From Opitutaceae bacterium (GTDB lineage: Bacteria; Verrucomicrobiota; Verrucomicrobiia; Opitutales; Opitutaceae): a stretch of 64,000 bases of DNA. Positions within the stretch are counted from its first letter, which is position 1, and each line of letters starts with the position of its first letter. The notes under the pieces are model-generated. The model was not told where the DNA came from and searched no databases. It was given only the letters and a program-made list of their open reading frames with translations. Below, one piece after another: positions 54,001-59,998 of the stretch. A program made the position numbers and the translations under genes. The stretch spans positions 1,116,001 through 1,180,000 of the forward strand of contig JAWLBB010000001.1 in assembly GCA_041395105.1 (NCBI GenBank). The letters are read 5' to 3'.

Positions 54001-56412
54001 GAGACGCATTGGAAAGCGGTGTTTCTGCAGGGGGTTCCCGAGATCAGGCTTCCCTGGAATCGCTCGAGACCACCAGGGAAGGTCCTGCTCGGCCTGATGA
54101 GTGAACTTGAACTCCCGGCTGAGCTCATGAGCGGGGTGGCGCTTCGGGCCGGCTATCACGGAATCTCGCGGTTTCGGTATCTTCTGGCAGCCGCGTTTGT
54201 GATGTTCGCCCGTAATCGCAGTGCCGACGTCCGGGTGATTTCCACGATTTTCAACGCCCGTCGCCACCCTGACGCCGAAAGAGTCGTCGGGCCGTTTGTT
54301 GAGGCCGTTCCAATCATGATCCCATCTCTGCATGGCATGCCGGTGCATGCGGCCGTCGACCGCGTCGTTCAGCAATCGAACGAGTCCCTGAGCCATGCAT
54401 GGTCGGGTATTATTCCTCTCGGAATGGGGATGCTTAAGGAAAGTGGCCGGACGGATACTCCCTTCAATACAGTCTTCTTCAGCCAACTGCCCGATCTCGA
54501 ATCCCCGTTCAAGATGGAAGGCTCGAATGTTGAGAGCTGGAAGCGGACAGAGATTCAGATGCTGGGAAGCCTCGGGATGTCTGCCGGCGAGCGGACTGAC
54601 GGGAGTTTCGTGGTACGGTTGAGCGCGCCGCAGGTCCTCGTGTCCGCTGAGGAGGCTAAGGTATTTCTCGAGGGTTTCCGCGACACGGTTTCCTGGATGG
54701 TGCAGAACTCGACGGCAGAGGTTTCTCCGGAGGCCCTGGCTGTCCCGGCGGCGCTTCCTTCGGCGGCAGGGGATGGTGACGACCCGACCCTGCACCGGGT
54801 GGTGGGAATCTACGAAGGTGTCCTCGGCCGGAAAATCGATGCGGATACCGCGTTCCTCAGCGCAGGGGGGGATTCGCTGAAAGCGGCCAGCGTCATGCAT
54901 CGCGTGAATCGGGAGTTTGGGATGAATCTCCCGTTTTCGGTTTTTGAAGAGGCCTCGACCATCCGGCAATTGGCAACCGCCATCCGTTCATCCAAAGCCC
55001 GAAGGGGCTCCCGGGAGATCGTTGCTCGCATGGAACGAAATGAGGCTCTCGAGCATCCCCCGTTGGTCATTCTCCCGAGACCGATTCCCAGGGAATTGAT
55101 GCCGGAACCGCCCCCGGGCACGATCCGGCCGGATTACGGTGCCCGGTACCTCATCTGTCGTGGATTCGAAGTCGGTGCGGGGTTTGATCTGGGCCTGTTC
55201 GAAAGAGCGTTCCTGCATGTCGTCGGGAGGCATGAAGCGCTCAGACGGTGCTTTCGAAGAGACAGGAGTGGTCGGGTCTGGGCCGTCGTGCGCCAGGACC
55301 CGAAGATGTGTCTGGAGGTTGAGGATCTGGGTGGAGTTCTCGGATCGGAAGCGGACCGACGGATCGCCGAGATCTACGATACCGAGAGCAGACGTCCCCT
55401 CAGGCCATTTTCCGGTGTCATGCATCGGGTGAAGGCGGTCAGGGTGGGTTCGGGTCGGACCGCTCTGATCTTTACCTTCACGCACCGCTACCTTGACGGG
55501 CTCAGCGTTGTGAAGGTTCTTTCGGAAGTGGCTGAGGCCTATCGGACGATTGCAGGCGGAGGCGTACCGGATCTTCCTGCGGTTCACCTCCATGAACCCG
55601 ATTATCAGGCCTGGCTTGGCCAATGGGAGGAGGCGAACAGGGTTCGGCTCGAAACCTTTTGGAGGAAGACCTTCGGCGGTGGGTTTCCACCGAGAGCCTT
55701 TCCTGCCGCGAAACCCCTCAAGCGGCGGGGAAAGCCGATCCATGGTCGATTCCTCAATTTTACTATTGAGGCCCGGGAGGTGGATCGGATCCGGACATTC
55801 GCCTTGGCCAGGAAGTCGACGCCACATTACGTCTTTCTTTCCGCGGCCTATGTCTTCGTCAATCGGTGGTTCGGCATCGAAGACATCCTGGCCACATCGG
55901 CTGTCGATATGCGGATGCCTCCTGGAGCGAAGGATGTCGTCGGGAATTTCGTCTCAAATCTTCCCGCCCGGGTGAGATTCTCGGAGGATTTTGATCTGGG
56001 GCAGGTCGTTGACGAGGTGACGCGGGTGGGGCGGGAATCCACAGCGAATCGGACATTCAATGCAGGTCTGATCCTCAAGAGCATGCTTGACGAGGCCGGG
56101 CAAACGGAGAATCCGCTCGGTTGTTTCTACTTCAATCAGGTGCCCGATACCTATGGCGCTTTCAGGCTGGGCGAGATCCCGGTGAAACCTCTCCTGCGAA
56201 CCGCGGTAGGCGGCGGCTCTTTCAGTCTGAGCATCCGTTACCAGGAGGATGGAAGCGTGGGCTTCCAGGTTTCGGTTCCGGTCAAGATCGTATCGCCCGA
56301 TGCGTTTGAACCTCAGCTTGAGGTTTATCGTACGATCCTTAAGACCTTGGTTTCATCGCCGGAAACCCGGGTCGGAGACCTTAAGAAACTCGTATGGGAT
56401 ACGAATCAGTAG
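42031..56412 (+). CDS. Giant nonribosomal peptide synthetase: C-A-PCP-(C-PCP)x6-C
   Basis: 4793 residues from GTG 42031; an ATG at 42046 is possible. Module 1: C1 with HHALFDG (158-164), then an adenylation domain with FTSGSTGRPKG (about 625), NCYGPTE (761), DQVKIRGFRIELGEVE (about 874) and NANGKID (957), then a carrier with GGDS (Ser1020). Six C-PCP units and a last C follow. Active-site second His residues: 1213, 1753, 2296, 2842, 3379, 3935, 4485. Carrier serines: 1561, 2104, 2648, 3182, 3743, 4282. Repeat period 534-561 residues. Most C domains keep only the second, catalytic His of HHxxxDG (LHIAVDG, THAHTDG, NHAVGDG). No epimerisation, methylation or reductase domain is visible. Specificity residues of the only A domain read D-A-F-W-L-G-C-T-F-K, near the valine code. 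The protein would need loading of six carriers by that domain or in trans. Confidence 0.93.
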   Translation: MGQQLMTKLSADRVGEPSAVTEVALTPTPMQVAMVFASVREPAAGNYIQQLRIRFREPTKSADWRNAFEMVAGRHGILRARFDLLKENGPQVRIESAAPIPFRERDLSGESPEEREGIVRDYLTEDQRTGFQTDQAPLMRLAWFTRGEKDHELIWTSHHALFDGRGRYLILREVNEIHDALASGRPAELPEPADYRQFLDWMAASDPADDEAFWKSKLAGMEEPPPLGVAGPGPSPVDSHDRQALRQSLGHGLGEQLEAFAKSTGVTVNTLVQAAWALVLWRQTGRDEVVFGAPRACRHGSVPKAGEMVGVMVNTVPVRVRMDRKTGVLTLLKQLRDLWVEMRPHEHAPVTLMRRAAGLGQGVPLFESLVGFEGYELTDRLRQDDPRWINREAVLEARTELPLTLQLYRSEIWDLVLTYDPERFPGRTAEWFAERFRTALGALVRSADLTIDDIPVVGPSEAEQLHSWGVREGPYPDDETVHGRFSKVARENRDREALVFGEDVWTYGDLEERSNCLADSLYRDFKVDGQLVAVIGPRCPEQIMAIIAILKAGGGYLPLDPEFPDERLRLLIEESGAVCLVACGGWNDAGRNLGIPGCEAHSGFARSSSSPSSSAGPESPAYVMFTSGSTGRPKGVEVPHRGIMRLLFGIDYVDLGPERSLIHLSPAAFDASTFEIWGSLLHGGRCILYPERVPTPDQLAEIICRYEVDTLWLTCSLFNFMVDEAPEVLRPIRQLLTGGEALSRDHVERALRHLPETRLINCYGPTEATTFTTTHEVPRSYQASQGPVSIGGPISNTTVLVVDESDRLVPIGCEGELLIGGPGVALGYRRRPDLTGERFVRVSGFPDTVFYRTGDRVHWQLDGTLGFVGREDDQVKIRGFRIELGEVESELKKIPGIRRASVILLNQAPRGKVLAAAVVLSGGIETTVDGMRRQLASRVPDFMVPSVIRILRELPLNANGKIDRRKLEEVLSSPEAVVDSSPPGSHGDDVRNSVLVLLRETLALDRIDEAKSFFELGGDSLAAIRFLTRTSSVLGTKIPFSVVFGERSVAETVNRIAGIQSLDHTSESVSPVRIERGGRIPLTSKQRSYLEISQRNPDHPTGVIGRAFRIRGTVRRSLFSKAVEWLIQRHEPLRTIFEMDPSGEVGQRILPTLPAALEFSSLPAPVLHPDEWILGELDRQVAEGLNPFDGPLIRFRLINSNRRSGALLVTSLHLVTDGSSLAIVLEDLFRAYGCLLAGVEPDLPPLQLQYLDFQGWHAQMLDGPTMDSLREFWSRQVGSLPIPHFKVLHGDRGGDHCHGRMRYLSTDSDLTARIREYSDRRGVTPFVSCLAAFKIVLSRYAGMTDLSIGTSINLKEHPDFDGAIGDFSNLLPIRTRLSPGESIDGLCGRIIESFSATMSHRFFPKMEVRKMVPRAPSIFDDAYCPFSFTEVPPFALNLPSGLALEPLNRKERDFFFVFQGNLEERPDSLEFRFTYATKIFSEAVMDAFVADFTMVLEHLVADPGRTMSELPWNEGNPPELVEVEEPIKQFVQTAVLARLREFLRVDAVDTKRSFVGLGGDSILALRLAATLADDLSIGVPPSLFLTGRPISEVVSELSGTGHHASSASKFDLVGVDRFRLWPLAPKQETYLAAIREHPGEPINILGRAFRVKGRLDAKALEKALNFVIGRHEPLRTLLVRSKGGSLAQKILPELPAELEWQSTANADLTEDRVLDDLTSFVRAGLDAFRGPILRLKVLSDGSKRHVILLKVLHIAVDGAWLPDLVGDLAEAYNAYVEDREPQMVPPVLQYIDFQVWHRRILEADTGKRIESFWRKELDGVPTLRFPGFPENAAIEFPFKGRIRYFEFPVELAALVRERSIAAGITPFNLAFATHVGLLRLYSDQTDFTVGTSLNLKEDARLDGAVGDFSNPIQIRFRLARNLTLHALLGSVTSAICGTLDHRHFPSASVRKLIPDGGSVLGDPVNGFSFREMRDLCERMRITGAEITQIEATSRLLELIMSTNFVDSDDRMRLRVTYSPEVLREEVVECFYSDFFRLIGQIADGSDEPLDSFKPSWPKAAILRRERAAPDSGSRRAVVLNALRELLRIDEVDTTLGFLNLGGDSLQALRLSSRLTRELGINVPPSLILSGLSVDRVIDVLERGEIQPSPPVRVELELVDRSRPLPIGPKQQDYLECRKQDPDKPVGVLARAFLIEGPLNGEALQTAIDWVVRRHEPLRTILKESAQGGAVQEVLPDLPSVLQWIAATAGETEPEAIVRSLELFTHEQVDPGRGPILQLRVLETGPERHALLMRVLHIAVDGALLPELLGDLAEAYNAALEGRSPDRPPIALQFLDYQVWLGRLLQSNAREFLESFWRRYLDGVSPVKFPGFPKAMPGFRVSQARIRYVDFPVELAERVRSGAQNLGTTTFNLAFAAYVGLLKLYSGQNDLVVISAINLREDSRFDGAIGDFSTSTLVRLRLDDPVTLEGLKAEVLRSLGSVLDHRFYPMSAVRKLVPKGGSSLDDPLFGFAFIEMHDICEHFGLSGSRVRLIEAQRRVLPGVMSTNFLDTGKAMRLRITYAPEFLSEETIEFLVADFLELIERIIISPEDSLDSFKPSWPDAFANRTDVSPAGRPHGLVKEVTSLYEAILRSDRIRATESFFDLGGDSVSALRVIQHIRRGYGVELDYLTFTRNSSPVEIARVIYRMRRTGPVSDYGPIEKVEPRGPIIHPREQAEIQREALRKRGNRGGGIARAFRVKGRVDLDAFEQALRFVVDRHDNLRMRMEMLPDGRMAQLYPAEVEVTLQREDLSSIEPASVDERVELLYREECLTPMDYPFGAGYRFRAIRLPSEETLLLLTFTHAHTDGISLVRVFSEISRAYEAFASGRQPDLPPVRLQALDFQRWLEVWRKGNRERLERYWQGVYAEGIPAAQLPFEHSGDSETIYLGHYLYLNLPDDLMQAVRRLAREVGTSAYFILLSSFLILLNRLTGMRRPIVGFVSDARIHPDADGVVGNFVNSVPLMHSFDDDDRLINAICDCVKSASDGIAHAGIPVATLLDIEGEDAASLGGRFASASFNQVPDTLGVLRLGSLPIEPLRRSYIWRKNTIVALVSDKDDGSATVQFSYPTELMSENRARVFLNHFRILLQTVVEEPECRLADIINPFGKPASSDEEKKVIALFEEVLGRSVRRDESFFESGGDSLSALRLLQKIKAVLRVPLTYAEIFEHASPCDLAAHLEEMGRRRSDEGENGLPSVERLDRNHRWPATDNQKVYWRLITEGKGKVTGNIVRPMRVRGRLRCAHLRKALKFVIDRHEALRTGLVTDDKGDVVQRIVTRFRVPFVFESKPGLSEKQRSAFCLKRAELEGKIPFDLGRPPLIRATVVRFAPEEFFLVLTLNHAVGDGTSLGIIWSDLALAYRCVAEGRDFPLKPLPCQYLDMSRWQQQFLRDRNEARLESFWKDNLAGMVPGIRFPLDGALGPKRSRPGFILHHRFGRELTESLRGLCLTHGLSLFCLSLASFKLALRAFTGAGDIAVSSAVDCREHPEAGQIVGHFANRVIIRTRIDPERTAVDFLKTVKANLAAAMDHRQFPSARAFAMVPKDEDGRAEPDDFVFNQGPKAGRDLDLVGTRISPVIRQKARPNGVLGMTWRDFDADGMEVQLFYAKALFKKTSIEHFFSVWTRVLQELVADPLILIGDLPSAADLGGSSPEPAKAGVALDRITVEGESGAGLANRESVTRVVAEILGLGEVDCRRSLFDLGGDSVTVLRLLARLRRDFAIELHFQDVALSCDLDELVSLILSRASGDIVTAPVPILTDRRPRLITGNAAENWRRINAESNRFPYTITRAFELNGPFDVAAFRRAWISVIDRHEALRMIHCCNDDGSVSQVVQKQFDAAMDVVNLSDRCIDDAVGQARQIFHEESVRPFALTEELPLRCRIIRITDGRDVVIMTFYHGLIDGIGLGVVFDELSHAYHAFLKNREPVLPPGRVQALDYWSWLESWVDANRERLETHWKAVFLQGVPEIRLPWNRSRPPGKVLLGLMSELELPAELMSGVALRAGYHGISRFRYLLAAAFVMFARNRSADVRVISTIFNARRHPDAERVVGPFVEAVPIMIPSLHGMPVHAAVDRVVQQSNESLSHAWSGIIPLGMGMLKESGRTDTPFNTVFFSQLPDLESPFKMEGSNVESWKRTEIQMLGSLGMSAGERTDGSFVVRLSAPQVLVSAEEAKVFLEGFRDTVSWMVQNSTAEVSPEALAVPAALPSAAGDGDDPTLHRVVGIYEGVLGRKIDADTAFLSAGGDSLKAASVMHRVNREFGMNLPFSVFEEASTIRQLATAIRSSKARRGSREIVARMERNEALEHPPLVILPRPIPRELMPEPPPGTIRPDYGARYLICRGFEVGAGFDLGLFERAFLHVVGRHEALRRCFRRDRSGRVWAVVRQDPKMCLEVEDLGGVLGSEADRRIAEIYDTESRRPLRPFSGVMHRVKAVRVGSGRTALIFTFTHRYLDGLSVVKVLSEVAEAYRTIAGGGVPDLPAVHLHEPDYQAWLGQWEEANRVRLETFWRKTFGGGFPPRAFPAAKPLKRRGKPIHGRFLNFTIEAREVDRIRTFALARKSTPHYVFLSAAYVFVNRWFGIEDILATSAVDMRMPPGAKDVVGNFVSNLPARVRFSEDFDLGQVVDEVTRVGRESTANRTFNAGLILKSMLDEAGQTENPLGCFYFNQVPDTYGAFRLGEIPVKPLLRTAVGGGSFSLSIRYQEDGSVGFQVSVPVKIVSPDAFEPQLEVYRTILKTLVSSPETRVGDLKKLVWDTNQ

Positions 56413-56474
56413 TTCTCCGACCTTCCTGCGAGAGAAACAGCCCAAGACAGCCTCCAAGATACCGATAAATCCTT

Positions 56475-59400
56475 ATGAGCCAGCCCGTATTGACCGATCC
56501 AGCCTGTGCCGGTTGGCGTGGTGTCTCGCATCAGTTGCCATTGCCTCCGATCCACGGTGCCGGTTGGAGCGAGGATGAGAACCTGAAGCGCCACCTGCTG
56601 GCGACACTTGCCCTGTTTGTTTCGCGTTACCGCGGCAGTGAGTCGGTGAAGTTTGCGCTTCTCGAAGATGGGGCGGGTAATCCGGCGGGCGTCGACGCTT
56701 CCAGATCCGTTCGGGTGGACGACCGACTCCCCGTGAAGGCTTTTCTCGAGTCGGTTGGGAACCAATTTGGCGATCCGGCCGGGCCTGATGGGGCCGAATC
56801 GTCCGTGAGCGACGGAGTGGGGGAACTCGATTGGTTGATCGGCCTTCGGCTGTCAGACGGAGTCCCGGACATGGGATTTGGGCCAACGGAGGAGTTGGGT
56901 CGGCAGTGCGCCCTTGTGGTCTCGGTTTATCGGGAAGACAATCGGGTGCACCTCAATGTCCGGATTCGGGATGGCGTGCTCGATGACTGGATGATCCCGG
57001 CGATTCCCCATCACCTCGAGCGTCTCTGGAACCAATTGAGCGCCGGTGGGGAAGGGCGGGTGTGCGATTTCAGCATCCTGACGGATGAGGAGTATCGAAG
57101 AACGGTCCTTGAGTGGAACGATACCGGGGTTGAGGAACCCATGGGTACGCCAATCCCGGATGTGTTTGAGGACAACATGGCCCGATTTGGCGAGAGTGTC
57201 GCGGTCATTGACGGCGACCGGACCCTCAATTACCGGGAATTGCGGTCCCGGGCGAATCGTCTGGCCCGTCACCTCAAGACCCTGGGCGCAGGCCTCGATG
57301 TACCCGTGGCCGTTTTCCTGGAAAGGTCCATCGAACTGGTCGTCGGCATGGTCGGGCTTCAGCGGGCGGGATCAGCCTACATGCCTCTAGATCCTTCATA
57401 TCCGGCGGACCGGATCCGTTACCAGGTCGAGGACTCGGGCGTCCCCATCATCATCACCCGCTCCGGCCTGGTGGACAGACTGCCCAAGGGAACGGCCCGG
57501 CTGGTGCTTCTTGACGAAGATGCAGATAGCATCGCCGCCCAATCCGATGAAGCTCTTGCCCCGGGGTTTGCGGTCGGCCATGTGGCCAATGTCTTCTACA
57601 CCTCGGGGTCGACGGGAAAGCCCAAGGGCGTGCTGATGCGGCATTCTCGGCTGACGCCGGTCGGCGATCCCAAGAAGAGTCCAAAACGGGTCGACCCCGG
57701 GCAGGGCATGCTCCTGAAGTCTCCAGTGGGCTTCACCCTCATCCTGCTTGAGGTCAACGGGGCCATCAATGCAGGTGGACGGCTCGTGGTGATCCCCGAT
57801 GGCAAGGAGAAGGACCCTTCCTACATGATCCGGATGATTCGCGAGCATGAAGTGGCGTCGGCCGGCCTGGTGCCGTCGATGCTTGATCTTCTCCTCGATG
57901 ATCCCGAGATCAGCCAGTGCGTGTCGCTCAAGACGATACACACGGTGGGCGAGAGCCTTCCGATCGAGGTCCAGGAACGCTTTTTCAGGAAATTGCCGGA
58001 GGCGAAACTGATCGTTTATTATGGTTGCACGGAGGCGCCGGCCGCGACGACCCGCGTGGTCACGGCCCAGGACGACTTTGGACGGCGGATCGTCATCGGA
58101 AAGCCCGCCGGTGGAAAGCGAATCTATATCCTCGACAGGAACCGCGTGCCTCTACCGATCGGAGTCTCCGGAGAAATCTATATCGGTGGCACCCTTTCCA
58201 AGGGCTATCTGAATCGGGATGAGCTGACCTCGGAGCGTTTCCAGGACGATCCCTTTTCCCCGCACCCGAACTCCCGGGTCTATCGGACAGGAGACCTTGG
58301 ACGGTGGCTTCCGGATGGGAACCTTGAGATCCTCGGTCGGACCGATTTCCAGGTGCAGGTCCGGGGCGTCAGAATCGAGCTTGGCGAGATTGAGGATGTT
58401 CTCCGCAGTCACGAATCCGTTCGCGATGCAATTGTTCACCCGGATCAGAAGGGTGGTCAGGTTCGGCTCTTTGCCTACGTCACTCCGAAGAACGCGAGCC
58501 CGGTTCCAATCGGTGAACTGAGAGAATGGATACGGGAAAGACTGCCGGAATACATGATGCCGGCTGCGATCATAGAGATGCCGGCATTCCCGCTCAACGC
58601 CGCCGGAAAGATCGATCGACTGGCATTACCCAAACCGGAAAAGGTGGAGCGAAGTGCCGACGCGGTTTATCTGGGCCCGCGGACTCCAACCGAAGCGAAG
58701 CTCTGCCGGATGTGGGCGGAGCTGCTCGATATCGATCGGGTCGGCATTGAGGACGATTTCCTCGATCTGGGGGGCGATTCCTTCCTGGCCGTTCGACTGT
58801 TGAGCCAGGTTCATGAAGAGTTTGGACGTCGACTCGAATTGCCCGCTCTATTCAGCGATCCGAGAATTCTTTCCTTGGCTGCGATCCTTGACGGGAAGCA
58901 GAAGGCGACGGACCTAAAATGGCTTGTTCCCACCCGGTTCTTCGATGACTCCCCGCCCACTCATACCTTTGAGGGTTCCTTTGTCTTCGCCTATGTGACA
59001 ACTCGGATGATGGAAGGGCTTAAGCTCAAATTTCCGGTTTATTCGATCTCCATTGACTGGAAGTATTCGAATATGGACTACTCTGAAGGAGTTGAGGAAT
59101 TGGCGGCTCACCATGTCGAGGAATTGAGAAAGATTGATCCCGTCGGGCCTTATCGCTTTGCAGGGTATTCGTTTGGTGGTCTGGTGGCCTTCGAAATGGC
59201 CAGGCAGGTCGTGGCACTTGGTGGAGAGGTCAAGTTCGTGGTCCTTCTTGATCCCACGCCACCGTATGGGTCGGAAGGGACAAGCGACGCGGCGTTCCTG
59301 GAGGGGGAACGTGTTCAAACGCGTAAATCGGGAGATGCCGGGGTCAGCACTAAGCTGAAAGCGGTTCCACCTCATGCACGATTGGCGTGGCTTTGGGCCA

Positions 59401-59759
59401 GACGAAGAGGCGTTTTGCGTAGAATCCAAAGGGTCTCGACAGCGCTTGTTCAGTCTCTCGTTGTTCGCGGACTCTGGCCGGGCAAACGGATCCCGAAGGC
59501 TCTTCAGAAAGACTGGGCAACCCTCTACAAACTGGCAATCTGGCATCGGTATAAACCCGGTCCCTATCAGGGGGACGTGACCGTTTTCACTACTGAAGGC
59601 CGGGATCAAGCAGCGAGAAGGTCATGGAGCAGAGTCGTGACCGGCAAGTTGACCTGTGAGAGCCTGCAAGCCCGGACCCATGGAGATGTCCTAAAACAAC
59701 CCGCTTCTCTTGCCAGACTCTCAGAGGTCTTTTCTGGGAAAATCGAAGAGGGGAGTTGA
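56475..59759 (+). CDS. NRPS termination protein: partial C-A-PCP-thioesterase
   Basis: 1094 residues. Residues 1-230 match only the C-terminal lobe and exit linker of a condensation domain (RYRGSESVKF, then SILTDEEYRRTVLEWNDTG), with no HHxxxDG. The A domain has FYTSGSTGKPKG (374), YYGCTEA in place of YGPTE (Cys518), FQVQVRGVRIELGEIE and NAAGKID. At the position of the alpha-amino-binding Asp235 (GrsA numbering) it has Thr421, in GFTLILLEV. PCP: DLGGDS (Ser769). Thioesterase: GYSFGG (Ser899), with a late THGD His. It starts 62 bp after the giant synthetase, whose final C domain lacks a carrier, so the two together complete module eight. The product would be released by hydrolysis or cyclisation. 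Confidence 0.92.
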   Translation: MSQPVLTDPACAGWRGVSHQLPLPPIHGAGWSEDENLKRHLLATLALFVSRYRGSESVKFALLEDGAGNPAGVDASRSVRVDDRLPVKAFLESVGNQFGDPAGPDGAESSVSDGVGELDWLIGLRLSDGVPDMGFGPTEELGRQCALVVSVYREDNRVHLNVRIRDGVLDDWMIPAIPHHLERLWNQLSAGGEGRVCDFSILTDEEYRRTVLEWNDTGVEEPMGTPIPDVFEDNMARFGESVAVIDGDRTLNYRELRSRANRLARHLKTLGAGLDVPVAVFLERSIELVVGMVGLQRAGSAYMPLDPSYPADRIRYQVEDSGVPIIITRSGLVDRLPKGTARLVLLDEDADSIAAQSDEALAPGFAVGHVANVFYTSGSTGKPKGVLMRHSRLTPVGDPKKSPKRVDPGQGMLLKSPVGFTLILLEVNGAINAGGRLVVIPDGKEKDPSYMIRMIREHEVASAGLVPSMLDLLLDDPEISQCVSLKTIHTVGESLPIEVQERFFRKLPEAKLIVYYGCTEAPAATTRVVTAQDDFGRRIVIGKPAGGKRIYILDRNRVPLPIGVSGEIYIGGTLSKGYLNRDELTSERFQDDPFSPHPNSRVYRTGDLGRWLPDGNLEILGRTDFQVQVRGVRIELGEIEDVLRSHESVRDAIVHPDQKGGQVRLFAYVTPKNASPVPIGELREWIRERLPEYMMPAAIIEMPAFPLNAAGKIDRLALPKPEKVERSADAVYLGPRTPTEAKLCRMWAELLDIDRVGIEDDFLDLGGDSFLAVRLLSQVHEEFGRRLELPALFSDPRILSLAAILDGKQKATDLKWLVPTRFFDDSPPTHTFEGSFVFAYVTTRMMEGLKLKFPVYSISIDWKYSNMDYSEGVEELAAHHVEELRKIDPVGPYRFAGYSFGGLVAFEMARQVVALGGEVKFVVLLDPTPPYGSEGTSDAAFLEGERVQTRKSGDAGVSTKLKAVPPHARLAWLWARRRGVLRRIQRVSTALVQSLVVRGLWPGKRIPKALQKDWATLYKLAIWHRYKPGPYQGDVTVFTTEGRDQAARRSWSRVVTGKLTCESLQARTHGDVLKQPASLARLSEVFSGKIEEGS

Positions 59760-59998
59760 ACCTGAATGAGAATCGACTTGAGGTGGCGTGTTGGGTCGTG
59801 TGCCCGGTGCTTGTTGTCAATGAAAGAGTGGATATCTGGAGGGACCTGCGTGGCAAGCGCTGCTGAATTCGGCATCGCAGTTCTGCGATTCGACCTTAAG
59901 GCCAGGTTATCGATAAGCTGTCGATCCTGGTTCGATCTTCTTTTCCAACGGTGGGAGGCAGGGGTTGCTCTTCCAAAAAGGAGGCAACACGGTTTGTC
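59760..59998. other. Spacer between the NRPS and epimerase genes
   Basis: About 240 bp. A 78-codon frame (59766-60002) starts 6 bp after the NRPS stop, but its product has no recognisable features and it runs into the epimerase start, so it is not called. AAGGAGG at 59978-59984 is the likely, rather distant, ribosome site of the epimerase. Confidence 0.4.
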
